A stretch of 64,000 bases of DNA from Pseudomonas sp. PDM15 (GTDB lineage Bacteria; Pseudomonadota; Gammaproteobacteria; Pseudomonadales; Pseudomonadaceae), in contig NZ_JACVAA010000003.1 in the NCBI RefSeq assembly GCF_014851565.1, positions 310,001 to 374,000 of the forward strand, read 5' to 3'. This document shows, piece by piece, positions 45,723-54,352 of this stretch. The notes under the pieces were generated by a model. The model was not told where the DNA came from, searched no databases, and saw only the letters and a program-made list of their open reading frames with translations. Every line of letters starts with the position of its first letter. The first letter of the stretch is position 1. The position numbers and the translations under genes were made by a program.

Positions 45723-46184
45723 ATGCGCCTGAAACTGGCCCCGCTCGTTCTGCTCGCCCTGTTCAGCACCCCTGCATTCGCCCACGGCTACAGCGTCGGC
45801 GAGCTGCATATCGACCATCCCTGGTCACGCGCCCTGCCGCCCACCGCACCCAATGGCGCCGCCTATTTCGTGGTGCACAACAAGGGTACAGAGGGCGACC
45901 GCCTGCTCGGTGCCAGCACACCGCTGGCCGCCAATGCCGAGCTGCACACCCACGTGCACCTGGGCGACGTGATGAAGATGCAGAAAGTCGACTCGGTGGG
46001 CGTGCCCGCCAATGGCGAGGCCCGCTTCGAACCCGGCAGCAACCACGTCATGCTGTTCGGCCTAAAGCAGCCTCTGGTGGCCGGTGAACGCTTCCCGCTG
46101 ACCCTGGAGTTCGAGAAGGCCGGCAAGGTCGAGGTGGAAGTCGCCATCGAGGCCGAGCCCCCCAAGGCCGAGCACCATCACTGA
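45723..46184 (+). CDS. periplasmic copper chaperone PCuAC
   Basis: This 153-residue secreted protein has a signal peptide ending TPAFA|HGYS. The PCuAC fold carries the metal ligands spread as H...M...H-x-M (ELHTHVHLGDVMKMQKV and NHVMLFGL). The C-terminus ends in three His residues, an additional metal-binding tail. PCuAC proteins deliver Cu(I) to cytochrome oxidase or other periplasmic acceptors. ATG 45723 follows AGAGG by seven bases; a TTG two codons earlier is unlikely. No SCO-type gene is next to it, so it looks like a single-gene unit. Confidence 0.87.
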   Translation: MRLKLAPLVLLALFSTPAFAHGYSVGELHIDHPWSRALPPTAPNGAAYFVVHNKGTEGDRLLGASTPLAANAELHTHVHLGDVMKMQKVDSVGVPANGEARFEPGSNHVMLFGLKQPLVAGERFPLTLEFEKAGKVEVEVAIEAEPPKAEHHH

Positions 46185-46202
46185 TGCCCGAGGCACCTGG
46201 CG

Positions 46203-46826
46203 TCAGTCGCGATCCAGCAGATGAAAGCGCGGCAACGACAGGTGCCAGCGGATCGCCGCCAGGCGGGTCAGCAACACTGTCAACATGGCCACTCCTGTAT
46301 CCAGCCAGTGCGGCGTTTCCAGCTCGCGCATCACGATGAACACCAGCGAGCCGAGGATGCAGGCGGTGGCGTAGATCTCCTTCTGGAAGATCAGCGGAAT
46401 CTCGTTGCAGATCACGTCGCGCATCACCCCACCGGCCACGCCGGTCATCACGCCCATGATCACCGCAGTGCTGTACGGTACGTAGTGCTGCAGCGCCACC
46501 TCGGTACCGATCACGGTGAACACCGCCAGGCCGAAGGCGTCCGCGATCAGCAGGCCGCGCTCATGGATCGGCTGGGTCAAGCGCACCCAGAGCACGGTGC
46601 CGACCGCGGCAATCGACGCGATCAGAATGTAGGTGTCGTTACGGATCCAGCTGACCGGATGGTTGTCCAGGATCAGGTCACGCAAAGTGCCGCCACCCAG
46701 CGCGGTAATCACGGCGATGACCAGCACGCCGAACAGGTCCATGGATTTGCGTCCCGCCATCAGGGCGCCAGTGATGGCGAAAACGGCGACGCCGAGCAGG
46801 TCGGCAAGGTAGAAGATCTGTTGCAT
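46203..46826 (-). CDS. TRIC-type trimeric cation channel family protein (YadS-like)
   Basis: This 207-residue protein has seven predicted helices arranged as two repeats, each with the family kink motif: LGGGTLRDLIL in the first and AGGVMRDVIC in the second. Prokaryotic TRIC proteins are homotrimeric potassium-permeable channels. It starts eight bases after the glutathione reductase gene and is probably read with it. The older annotation UPF0126 applies to the same family. The transported ion is not known here. Confidence 0.87.
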   Translation of the reverse strand: MQQIFYLADLLGVAVFAITGALMAGRKSMDLFGVLVIAVITALGGGTLRDLILDNHPVSWIRNDTYILIASIAAVGTVLWVRLTQPIHERGLLIADAFGLAVFTVIGTEVALQHYVPYSTAVIMGVMTGVAGGVMRDVICNEIPLIFQKEIYATACILGSLVFIVMRELETPHWLDTGVAMLTVLLTRLAAIRWHLSLPRFHLLDRD

Positions 46827-46833
46827 GGCGCCT

Positions 46834-48192
46834 TCAGCTGCTCACGGGGGCGCGCATGGTAACAAACTCCTCGGCGGCGGTCGGGTGGATGCCCAGGGTT
46901 TCGTCGAAGATGCGTTTGGTCGCCCCTGCCTTCAGCGCCACGGCCAGGCCCTGAACGATCTCGCCCGATTCCGGACCGACCATGTGGCAGCCGAGCACCT
47001 TGTCGCTCTTAGCGTCGACCACCAACTTCATCAGGGTGCGTTCCTGGCATTCGGTGAGGGTCAGCTTCATCGGCCGGAAGCGGCTCTCGAATACCTTTAC
47101 CTCGTGGCCCTGCTCGCGCGCCTGTTCCTCGGTCAGGCCGACGGTGGCGATGTTCGGCAGGCTGAACACGGCGGTGGGAATCAGGCTGTAGTCCAGCTTG
47201 CGATACTCCTCCGGCTTGAACAGCCGACGGGCAACCGCCATGCCTTCGGCCAGCGCCACGGGGGTGAGTTGCACACGACCGATCACGTCGCCGAGGGCGA
47301 GGATCGAGGGCTCGCTGGTCTCGAACTGCTCGTTGACCTGGATGAAACCCTTGTCGTCGAGCTGCACGCCGGTGTTTTCCAGGCCCAGATTGTCCAGCAT
47401 CGGTCGCCGCCCGGTGGCGTAGAACACGCAGTCGGTGGCCAGCTCGCGGCCATCGTTCAGGGTGGCCAGCAGACTGCCGTCGGCCTGGCGCTCGATACGG
47501 GTGATGTCGGTATTGAACTGCAGATCCAGGCCCCTCTTCTCCAGCTCCTCCTTGAGGTGCTTGCGTACCGCGCCGTCGAAACCGCGCAGGAACAGGTCCT
47601 TGCGATACAGCAGCGAAGTTTCGGCGCCGAGACCGTGGAAGATCGAGGCGAACTCGACGGCGATATAGCCGCCGCCCACCACGAGGACGCGCTTGGGCAG
47701 CTGTTCGAGGAAGAAGGCCTCGTTGGAGGTGATCGCCAGCTCCTTGCCGGGGATATCCGGCACCTGCGGCCAGCCACCAGTGGCGATCAGAATGTGTTTG
47801 GCGCTGTGACGCTGGCCGTTGATCTCCACCTCATGCGGGCCGGTCAGCTTGGCGTGGCCTTCCAGCAGGGTCACACCGCTGTTCACCAGCAGGTTGCGGT
47901 AGATGCCGTTGAGGCGCTGGATCTCGCGGTTCTTGTTGGCAATCAGGGTCGGCCAGTCGAACTGCGGCTCGCCCGAACTCCAGCCAAAGCCCGCGGCCTG
48001 CTCGAAGTCGTCGGCGAAATGGGCGCCGTACACCAGGAACTTCTTCGGCACGCAGCCGACGTTGACGCAGGTGCCGCCCAGATAGCGGCTTTCGGCCACG
48101 GCCACCTTGGCGCCGAAGCCGGCGGCGAAACGGGCGGCGCGCACACCGCCGGAACCGGCGCCGATCACGAACAGGTCGAATTCATAGGACAT
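46834..48192 (-). CDS. gor: glutathione-disulfide reductase
   Basis: This 452-residue flavoprotein reduces oxidised glutathione with NADPH. It has the FAD motif [17 protein letters not shown], the redox-active disulfide in [13 protein letters not shown], the NADPH-binding motif [21 protein letters not shown] followed by a basic stretch ([13 protein letters not shown]), and the C-terminal catalytic His in [19 protein letters not shown] precedes ATG 48192; upstream in-frame codons to 48216 lack similarity. It lies beside a VOC gene and galU, the same neighbourhood as in P. aeruginosa. It could only be confused with related trypanothione or mycothione reductases. Confidence 0.95.
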   Translation of the reverse strand: MSYEFDLFVIGAGSGGVRAARFAAGFGAKVAVAESRYLGGTCVNVGCVPKKFLVYGAHFADDFEQAAGFGWSSGEPQFDWPTLIANKNREIQRLNGIYRNLLVNSGVTLLEGHAKLTGPHEVEINGQRHSAKHILIATGGWPQVPDIPGKELAITSNEAFFLEQLPKRVLVVGGGYIAVEFASIFHGLGAETSLLYRKDLFLRGFDGAVRKHLKEELEKRGLDLQFNTDITRIERQADGSLLATLNDGRELATDCVFYATGRRPMLDNLGLENTGVQLDDKGFIQVNEQFETSEPSILALGDVIGRVQLTPVALAEGMAVARRLFKPEEYRKLDYSLIPTAVFSLPNIATVGLTEEQAREQGHEVKVFESRFRPMKLTLTECQERTLMKLVVDAKSDKVLGCHMVGPESGEIVQGLAVALKAGATKRIFDETLGIHPTAAEEFVTMRAPVSS

Positions 48193-48302
48193 CGCAGTTC
48201 TCCTTGCAGACGACAAGCATACCGGAGAGCCCGGGGGCTGCGTGTATGCTGCCGTTAGTAGGACTAGACAAGTGCCGCCCCGGTTCGGCCAGGAGGATCG
48301 CC

Positions 48303-48725
48303 ATGCGCCCCACTCTCACCCATGTCGCCCTGCACGTTCCCGAGCTGCAACCCTGCGTGGAGTTCTATCGCGAGTTCTGCGGCATGCGGGTGATCCACGA
48401 GCGCGCCGGCAAGGGCTCGAAGATCGTCTGGATGGCCGAGCCCGGCAAGGAACACCAGTTCATCTTCGTGATCATGCCCGGCGGCACGGAGCGCGGGCTT
48501 GCGGCAGACGACTACAACCACTTCGGCTTCGCCGTGGCCAGCCGCGAGGCGGTCGATGAGATCGCCAGACGAGCCGCCGAAGCCGGCTGCCTGGTCTGGG
48601 CGCCACGCGACGAGCCCTATCCGGTCGGCTACTACTGCGGCCTGCGCGATCCAGCCGGCAACTACGTGGAGTTCAGTTACGGCCAGCCGCTGGGGCCGGG
48701 CTCGGAGGCGATGCCCATTCTCTGA
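48303..48725 (+). CDS. VOC-superfamily (glyoxalase-like) protein
   Basis: This 140-residue protein has the vicinal-oxygen-chelate fold: [23 protein letters not shown] at the start, [17 protein letters not shown] in the middle, and [17 protein letters not shown] at the end. His at the start, another in the second repeat (YNHFG), and a terminal Glu are the usual metal ligands. The substrate is unknown. AGGAGG lies 6 bases before ATG 48303. It lies between gor (divergent) and galU (convergent), as in P. aeruginosa, and shares a terminator with galU. Confidence 0.85.
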   Translation: MRPTLTHVALHVPELQPCVEFYREFCGMRVIHERAGKGSKIVWMAEPGKEHQFIFVIMPGGTERGLAADDYNHFGFAVASREAVDEIARRAAEAGCLVWAPRDEPYPVGYYCGLRDPAGNYVEFSYGQPLGPGSEAMPIL

Positions 48726-48744
48726 GCCTTGCACCCTGAAACGA

Positions 48745-48768
48745 CAAAGCCACCCGCAGGTGGCTTTG
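48745..48768. terminator. bidirectional terminator between VOC gene and galU
   Basis: AAAGCCACC pairs with GGTGGCTTT around a four-base loop, with T and A runs on the two sides. It ends both convergent genes. Confidence 0.82.
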
Positions 48769-48786
48769 GTTGACAGCAGCGGCCTA

Positions 48787-49626
48787 TCAGTAGGCCTTGC
48801 CGGTCTTGTACAGGTTCTCGAAGCAGAAGTTGGTGGCGTCGATGTAACCCTCAGCACCGCCGCAGTCGAAACGCTTGCCCTTGAACTTGTAGGCGATCAC
48901 GCAGCCATCCTGGGCCTGCTTCATCAGCGCGTCGGTGATCTGGATCTCGCCACCTTTGCCCGGCTCGGTCTTCTCTATCAGGTCGAAGATGTCCGGGGTC
49001 AGGATATAGCGGCCGATGATCGCCAGGTTGGACGGGGCGTCTTCTGGCTTCGGCTTTTCGACCATATTGTTCACGCGGTAGATATCGTCGCGAATCATCT
49101 CGCCAGCGATCACGCCGTACTTGGAGGTTTCCTCCGGCGGTACTTCCTGGATGGCAACGATGGAGCAGCGGAACTGGTTGTACAGCTTGACCATCTGCTG
49201 CAGCACGCCGTCGCCTTCGAGGTTGAAGCACAGGTCGTCGGCCAAAACCACGGCGAACGGCTCGTCACCGATCAGCGGGCGGCCGCTGAGGATGGCGTGA
49301 CCGAGGCCCTTCATCTCGATCTGACGGGTGTAGGAGAAGCTGCACTCGTCGATCAGGCGACGGATGCCGACCAGGTACTTCTCCTTGTCGGTGCCTTGAA
49401 TCTGATGTTCCAGCTCGTAGCTGATGTCGAAATGGTCTTCCAGCGCGCGCTTGCCACGTCCGGTGACCATGGCGATCTCGCTCAGTCCTGCTTCCAGAGC
49501 CTCCTCGACGCCGTACTGGATCAGCGGCTTGTTGACCACTGGCAGCATCTCCTTGGGCATGGCCTTGGTGGCTGGCAGGAAGCGAGTGCCGTAACCGGCC
49601 GCCGGGAACAGACATTTCTTGATCAT
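48787..49626 (-). CDS. galU: UTP--glucose-1-phosphate uridylyltransferase GalU
   Basis: This 279-residue nucleotidyltransferase makes UDP-glucose for lipopolysaccharide, exopolysaccharide and trehalose synthesis. It has the N-terminal signature CLFPAAGYGTRFLPATKAMPKEMLP, the uridine-binding VLADDLCFN and EKPKPEDAPSNLAIIGRYIL, and the end FDCGGAEGYIDATNFCFEN. Length and start match GalU of gammaproteobacteria. UDP-glucose made here could feed trehalose synthesis upstream of the TreS/GlgE pathway elsewhere in the window (inference). Confidence 0.97.
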   Translation of the reverse strand: MIKKCLFPAAGYGTRFLPATKAMPKEMLPVVNKPLIQYGVEEALEAGLSEIAMVTGRGKRALEDHFDISYELEHQIQGTDKEKYLVGIRRLIDECSFSYTRQIEMKGLGHAILSGRPLIGDEPFAVVLADDLCFNLEGDGVLQQMVKLYNQFRCSIVAIQEVPPEETSKYGVIAGEMIRDDIYRVNNMVEKPKPEDAPSNLAIIGRYILTPDIFDLIEKTEPGKGGEIQITDALMKQAQDGCVIAYKFKGKRFDCGGAEGYIDATNFCFENLYKTGKAY

Positions 49627-49744
49627 GACAATCCTTGGTACTGCGAGGGGCTGAATTGCCGCGCAGTCTAATCAGGCTGAGTCGGCCTTACAATGCCCGT
49701 TGAGTGAAGAAATACCGGGGCTTTCGAATACTTTTGAAGCCAAC

Positions 49745-49772
49745 AAAAAACCCGGCCTAGGCCGGGTTTTTT
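49745..49772 (-). terminator. intrinsic terminator after oprF
   Basis: CCCGGCC and GGCCGGG with flanking runs of A (49745-49750) and T (49767-49772) form a classic hairpin. On the minus strand it ends with TTTTTT, 18 bases beyond the oprF stop. Confidence 0.92.
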
Positions 49773-49789
49773 GCAGAGCTCAGCGCCAA

Positions 49790-50752
49790 TTACTTGGCCT
49801 GGGCTTCTACTGCAGCTTCTACGCGACGGTTGACCGCGCGACCGGCTTCGGTGGCGTTGTCGGCAACCGGGCGGGACTCGCCGTAGCCAACCGAACCAAC
49901 GCGCTCGGAACCTACACCGTACTGGTTGACCAGTACTTCACGAACGGCGTTGGCACGACGCTCGGACAGCTTCTGGTTGTAGGCGTCGGTGCCGACGGAG
50001 TCGGTGTGGCCTTCAACGGTGGTGTTGGTCTGCGGGTACTGGTTCATGAAGTCGGCCAGGTTCTTAATGTCACCGTAGCTTTCTTCTTTGACCTTGGACT
50101 TGTCGAAGTCGAACTTCACGTCCAGCTCGACGCGAACGGTCTCAGCCGGTTCCGGAGTCGGGGCGACTTCGGCAACCGGCTCGGCAACCGGCTCGGCAAC
50201 CGGGGCCGGCTTGGAGCCGCTACCGAAGTTCAGGCCGATACCAACGCTCGGGGCCCACTCGGTATCGCCCTGGTCGATGTTGTACTGAGCTTCAACGCCA
50301 GCGCGGGCGTAGAAGTTCTCGGTGAAGTAGTACTTAGCACCACCGCCCAGGTTGGCGAAGGTGGAACCGTTGCGACCGCTACGACCATTCTGGCCGATGC
50401 TCTGGTCGGAGAAACCGGCGGAGACGTACGGACGCAGGCTGTCGGCGGAAGTGTTGAAGTGGTACAGAGCATCCAGGGCGGTGTTGGAGCCCTTGATGTT
50501 GCGGCCGTCCTCGGCACGAGCGTTGTGCACTTCGTCGTAACCCAGGCGCAGCTCGACATCATCGGTCAGGAAGTAACCAATGGAGCCACCGAACAGGTTG
50601 CCATCGTTCTTGAAGTCGCGAGCTTCATCGAAGTACTGCTTCTTGGCGAAGCCTTCGATTTCAACAGCGCCCTGGCCTTGAGCCAGAGTATTCAGCGAAG
50701 TGGCGGCAACCAGAGTACCGATGACGGCGCCCAAGGTGTTTTTCAGTTTCAT
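49790..50752 (-). CDS. oprF: major outer-membrane porin OprF
   Basis: This 320-residue protein has a signal peptide (ending TLAQG|QGAVEI), an eight-strand beta-barrel domain (about 25-175), a Pro/Ala/Glu linker containing three PVAEPVAEPVAEV repeats, and a C-terminal OmpA-like peptidoglycan-binding domain (FDFDKSKVKEES, VEGHTDSVGTDAYNQKLSERRA, GYGESRPVADN). It anchors the outer membrane to peptidoglycan and acts as a slow porin. The four-cysteine loop present in some OprF proteins is absent. It is separated from sigX by 140 bases, and the order oprF-sigX-cmpX is conserved in Pseudomonas, where SigX drives oprF. Confidence 0.97.
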   Translation of the reverse strand: MKLKNTLGAVIGTLVAATSLNTLAQGQGAVEIEGFAKKQYFDEARDFKNDGNLFGGSIGYFLTDDVELRLGYDEVHNARAEDGRNIKGSNTALDALYHFNTSADSLRPYVSAGFSDQSIGQNGRSGRNGSTFANLGGGAKYYFTENFYARAGVEAQYNIDQGDTEWAPSVGIGLNFGSGSKPAPVAEPVAEPVAEVAPTPEPAETVRVELDVKFDFDKSKVKEESYGDIKNLADFMNQYPQTNTTVEGHTDSVGTDAYNQKLSERRANAVREVLVNQYGVGSERVGSVGYGESRPVADNATEAGRAVNRRVEAAVEAQAK

Positions 50753-50892
50753 CCGTAAATCCCCATCAAAAGACGATTAATAGTTGCCCGGCCTAAGCGA
50801 CCGAGAACAACATGGCGGCGATTGTAACAAAACTACACACTGCTGTGTGGTGATATTTCGCGCACACTGCGCGTAAGAGGCTGTTCGGCTAA

Positions 50893-51483
50893 TTAAGTTT
50901 CACTGACATTGCCGAATTTTTCGCGCAGGCGGTCGAGGGCGCGCTTATAGCGCATCTTGGTGGCGCTGAGCCCCATGTGCATGATGTCGGCGATTTCCTG
51001 GAACTCCAGTTCCGCAACAAAACGCAATACCAGGATTTCCCGGTCAATGGGATTGACGTGGACCAGCCAGCGATCCAGACCGCCCTTCTCTTCCAGCTTG
51101 GGCGCCTTTTCTTCGGATGCCTCTTCCAACGGGTCGAGGCTCAATGCATCGAGCAGACGGCGTTTGCGCCGTTCCTTGCGATACTGAGTGATGCATTCGT
51201 TATAAGTGATGCTATATAGCCATGTCTTGAACTTGGACTTGCCTTCGAAGTTCTTCAGCCCATAGAGAACTTTCAGCATAACTTCCTGGCAGACGTCATC
51301 TGCATCACGCTCGTTACCGAGGTAACGAGCACAGACATTGAACAGAGTCCGCTGGTAACGCCGCATCAGCTCTTCGTAAGCACGCGTGATATGGAACAGC
51401 TCGACATGCGCACGCTGCACCAGCTCCTCGTCCGAGAGCTCGCGTGGGTCGTACCGCGTGGGAAGCGATTGGGCCTTGTTCAA
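50893..51483 (-). CDS. sigX: ECF sigma factor SigX
   Basis: This 196-residue sigma factor has region 2 DADDVCQEVMLKVLYGLKNF and KFKTWLYSITYNECITQYRK, and region 4 NPIDREILVLRFVAELEFQE with LSATKMRYKRAL. In Pseudomonas SigX responds to envelope and osmotic stress and transcribes oprF and lipid genes. It starts at TTG 51483, an unusual codon; MNKAQ agrees with the family N-terminus, and no ATG or GTG start gives a better fit. The TTG may keep its level low. It is preceded by cmpX and followed by oprF. Confidence 0.95.
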   Translation of the reverse strand: MNKAQSLPTRYDPRELSDEELVQRAHVELFHITRAYEELMRRYQRTLFNVCARYLGNERDADDVCQEVMLKVLYGLKNFEGKSKFKTWLYSITYNECITQYRKERRKRRLLDALSLDPLEEASEEKAPKLEEKGGLDRWLVHVNPIDREILVLRFVAELEFQEIADIMHMGLSATKMRYKRALDRLREKFGNVSET

Positions 51484-51567
51484 AACAACTCGTGCCGACA
51501 GTCAGGTCAGAAGGCAGCGCCAGAGCGCAACGCTAGAAGCGCTGGTCGCATACATTAGCAGGGATTG

Positions 51568-51591
51568 ACGCGTCAGCGGCTGCTGACGCGT
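51568..51591. other. palindromic hairpin overlapping the end of cmpX
   Basis: ACGCGTCAGC and GCTGACGCGT form a perfect 10-bp stem with a four-base loop that spans the last codons and stop of cmpX. No T-run follows. It could protect the mRNA end or limit read-through into sigX. Confidence 0.5.
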
Positions 51592-52397
51592 TGCTCGAGC
51601 AGGGTACGGTTGGCCACCGAAACCAGCTCACCCTCTTCGGTGAGTAGCACGGTCTTCACGGTACCGATCTCCTCGATCTGGCCTTCGACATCACCGATCT
51701 TCACTTGTTGCCCGACCTCATAGAGTTCGCGCACATAGATGCCGGCCAGGATCTGGCCGGCGATTTCGCGACTGCCCAGACCGAGCGCCAGGGCGACTGC
51801 CAGACCCACGGAAATCAGCACGATGGCGATCACATTGTTCAGCAGGTCGGTCTTCACCTCCAGCTGGCCGATAGCGACCGAGATGCTGATGATGATTACT
51901 AGACCCTGGGCAATGCGACCAAGGCCGGCGGCGTAATCCAGGCCGACACCTTCTGCAGCACCGCGCACCAGGCTGCTGACCAACTGAGCGAGCAGCACGC
52001 CGGACAGCATGATCACGGCCGCGCCCAGCACTTTGGGTAGATAGAGTGCCAGCACATCGAGGGTGGCGGACACGCGGTCCAACCCCAGCGATTCGGCGGC
52101 GGAAACCAGGAAGATCAGCAAAACGAACCAGTAGACGATCTTGCCGATCAGGGTCGATACCGGTACCTGGATGCCAACTTTGGAAAGCATCTTGTTCAGA
52201 CCGGTGCCCGCCATCAGGCGATCCAGGCCCAGCTTGGCCAACAGCTTGGACAGCAGGGTATCGAGCAGCTTGGCCACCACGAAACCGAGCAGCACCACGA
52301 CCAGAGCGCCGAAGAAACGAGGGATGAAACCCGCGACGGGAGCCCATACCGAGCTCATGGCGTTAACGAGACTTTGAGTCCAGGGATCGAATTCCAT
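51573..52397 (-). CDS. cmpX: MscS-like inner-membrane channel protein CmpX
   Basis: This 274-residue protein has about four transmembrane helices including the conserved TM-helix repeats of this family (RFFGALVVVLLGFVVAKLLD and LGAAVIMLSGVLLAQLVS) and an MscS-like beta domain near the end (VKIGDVEGQIEEIGTVKTVLLTEEGELVSVANRTL). It lacks the large C-terminal cage of MscS. In P. aeruginosa CmpX affects membrane fluidity and SigX activity. crfX ends two bases before it and sigX follows by about 90 bases, matching the conserved crfX-cmpX-sigX order. Confidence 0.92.
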   Translation of the reverse strand: MEFDPWTQSLVNAMSSVWAPVAGFIPRFFGALVVVLLGFVVAKLLDTLLSKLLAKLGLDRLMAGTGLNKMLSKVGIQVPVSTLIGKIVYWFVLLIFLVSAAESLGLDRVSATLDVLALYLPKVLGAAVIMLSGVLLAQLVSSLVRGAAEGVGLDYAAGLGRIAQGLVIIISISVAIGQLEVKTDLLNNVIAIVLISVGLAVALALGLGSREIAGQILAGIYVRELYEVGQQVKIGDVEGQIEEIGTVKTVLLTEEGELVSVANRTLLEQRVSSR

Positions 52398-52399
52398 AT

Positions 52400-52636
52400 T
52401 CAGTCAGCCTTGTCTGCGGAGCGGGTACGGCGGGAAACCGGTGCCACGTGAGCGGAACCGTTGTTGAGAGCGATCATGATGGCCTCAAGGCCTCGCCCCA
52501 TGAGACCGAAGAGGTCGCCAGCGCCGACCTGGCGGTTGGCGGTCTTCAGCACGCGGCCGAGGGTCGCGTCATCATCGTGGTCACCGGGCTGCGACTTGAG
52601 CAGGTCGCGCAGGGACTCTTCAAAAGGATCGTACAT
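52400..52636 (-). CDS. crfX: small cytoplasmic protein CrfX
   Basis: This 78-residue protein begins MYDPFEESLRDLLKS and continues DDATLGRVLKTANRQVGAGDLFGLMGRGLEAIMIALNNG, with a basic, probably flexible tail. It matches the CrfX position and size in the Pseudomonas cmaX-crfX-cmpX-sigX-oprF block. The role is unknown. GAGGTAGGC directly before the ATG supports the start. The gene lies 55 bases after cmaX and two bases before cmpX. Confidence 0.88.
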   Translation of the reverse strand: MYDPFEESLRDLLKSQPGDHDDDATLGRVLKTANRQVGAGDLFGLMGRGLEAIMIALNNGSAHVAPVSRRTRSADKAD

Positions 52637-52691
52637 GCCTACCTCGCATGGATTTGTTGCCTAGACGTGGCGACCTTGGCGCAAGTCACAT

Positions 52692-53693
52692 CTAGAGCCA
52701 GCGCAGCCGGCGGAACACCCACCATTGCAGCCCGCCGATGCTGGCAAGAATGGCGCAGATCAGCAGGAAACCATATTTGCTCTCGGCCCCCGGGATGCCA
52801 CCAACATTGATGCCGAGCAGGCCGGTGAGAAAGCTCATGGGCAGGAAAAACACGGTGGTCACGCCGAGCAGGTACATGGCGCGATTCATCTTCTCGCTCA
52901 TCCGCCGGTGCTCGGACTCCAGCACCAGCCCTACCCGCTCACGAATCATCTCTAGCTCTTCCAGATAGCGGGTCAGCCGGTTGTTCAGCTCGTTCCACTG
53001 GTCGCCGTCGCCATAACCGTTGCGCGTCAGCTGGGCATAGATATCCCGCTGGGGAGCCAGAAAGCGACGCAGGCCGGCGGCGCGACGACGCACGTGCAGC
53101 ACCACACCGTGATCGGGCATGAAGCGCTCATCGCTGTCGAGGCGCTCTTCCTGCCCTTCCAACTGGTCGGACAGGCCATCGATAAGCCCATCGACTTTGT
53201 CGGTAAGGTAGTGCGCCAGCTGCAATACCAGCTCAGTGCTGTCGCGCGGGCCCTGGCCCTGCTCCAGCAGGGCGATCAGCTCTTCGGTGGCGCGCAGAGG
53301 GCGTAGGCGTAGGGAAATGACCCGGCGAGCACTGGCGAAGATTCGCACCGAGACCATGTCTTCAGGATCGGCACCCGGATTCAGATTGACGCCGCGCAGG
53401 AACAGCAGCAGTTCATGCTCAGGCAGCGTCAGCAGGCGCGGCCGGGTATTTTCCTCCAGCAGCAGATCGCAGCTGAACTCGCTGAGGCCGCTGTGCTCGC
53501 GCAGCCATGCACGAGTCTGCGGATGGCCTCTGTCCCAGTGCAGCCAGAGACTCTCCTGCTCAGCAAGCTGCAGGCCCTCGAGCTGATCCCACTCCAGGCT
53601 GCGTGCGCCACCCCGCCCGTCCAGGACGAAGGCGTGCACCAGCCCCCACTGCAGATTGTCTTTCTCGTACATCCCTGCGCTCACTGTCGCCAC
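52692..53693 (-). CDS. cmaX: CorA/ZntB-family metal transporter CmaX
   Basis: This 333-residue protein has a large N-terminal cytoplasmic funnel and two C-terminal transmembrane helices. The loop between them reads GLLGINVGGIPG, so the CorA-type Gly-Met-Asn is Gly-Ile-Asn, as in the ZntB branch. The transported cation is therefore uncertain. The last residues are basic (FRRLRWL). GTG 53693 has a reasonable ribosome site (GGTGAG); ATG 53672 (MYEKDNLQ) is an alternative start. It heads the cmaX-crfX-cmpX group. Confidence 0.88.
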   Translation of the reverse strand: MATVSAGMYEKDNLQWGLVHAFVLDGRGGARSLEWDQLEGLQLAEQESLWLHWDRGHPQTRAWLREHSGLSEFSCDLLLEENTRPRLLTLPEHELLLFLRGVNLNPGADPEDMVSVRIFASARRVISLRLRPLRATEELIALLEQGQGPRDSTELVLQLAHYLTDKVDGLIDGLSDQLEGQEERLDSDERFMPDHGVVLHVRRRAAGLRRFLAPQRDIYAQLTRNGYGDGDQWNELNNRLTRYLEELEMIRERVGLVLESEHRRMSEKMNRAMYLLGVTTVFFLPMSFLTGLLGINVGGIPGAESKYGFLLICAILASIGGLQWWVFRRLRWL

Positions 53694-53724
53694 ATGGAGC
53701 TCACCATTGCGAGCTCCGTAGGGT

Positions 53725-54213
53725 TTACTCCGGCATTTTCAGCGGTTCGGGGGAAACGATCACGCCGTTGTTGTCGGCATAGACATAATGGCCCGGCTTG
53801 AAGGTCACGCCACCGAAGGTCACGGCCACGTTGAGATCGCCGATGTTGCGCTTGTCGGTCTTCATCGGGTGGCTGGCCAGCGCCTGCACGCCCAGGTCGG
53901 TCTGCGCCAGCACGTCGACATCGCGCACGCAGCCGTAGATCACCATGCCTTCCCAGCCATTCTTCGCCGCCTTCTCGGCGATCATGTCGCCCAGCAGCGC
54001 ACGGCGCAGGGAGCCACCGCCGTCGACCACCAGCACCTTGCCCTTGCCAGGCTGATCGGCCTGAGATTTGACCAGCGAGTTGTCCTCATGGCACTTGACG
54101 GTGACGATCTCGCCACCGAAGGAGTCGCGACCACCGAAATTGGCGAACATCGGCTCGACCACCTGTACCAGCTCCGGGTAGGCGTCGCAGAGATCGGGGG
54201 TGACGTATTGCAT
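53725..54213 (-). CDS. rraA: RraA-family protein (RNase E activity regulator-like)
   Basis: This 162-residue protein has the RraA fold signature: [56 protein letters not shown] and [22 protein letters not shown]. coli RraA binds RNase E and slows RNA turnover; many relatives instead have HMG/oxaloacetate aldolase activity, and the glycine-rich GD-x20-R-D site for that is present here (GDM...CVRD). The regulator name is therefore conventional. It has the same position as in P. aeruginosa, between cmaX and the esterase gene. Confidence 0.93.
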   Translation of the reverse strand: MQYVTPDLCDAYPELVQVVEPMFANFGGRDSFGGEIVTVKCHEDNSLVKSQADQPGKGKVLVVDGGGSLRRALLGDMIAEKAAKNGWEGMVIYGCVRDVDVLAQTDLGVQALASHPMKTDKRNIGDLNVAVTFGGVTFKPGHYVYADNNGVIVSPEPLKMPE

Positions 54214-54352
54214 GGGGATGCTCCTATCAGTGGGAACTCAGAGTAGGCGGCGCCTGGATTGCTCAGACGCTCCGCCGCTGCGAAGGCGGCGAATCGTGGC
54301 CGGACCGGCGAAATTCGCCACATCTTAGCCGCATGCCAGAGCGCTTGTAACC

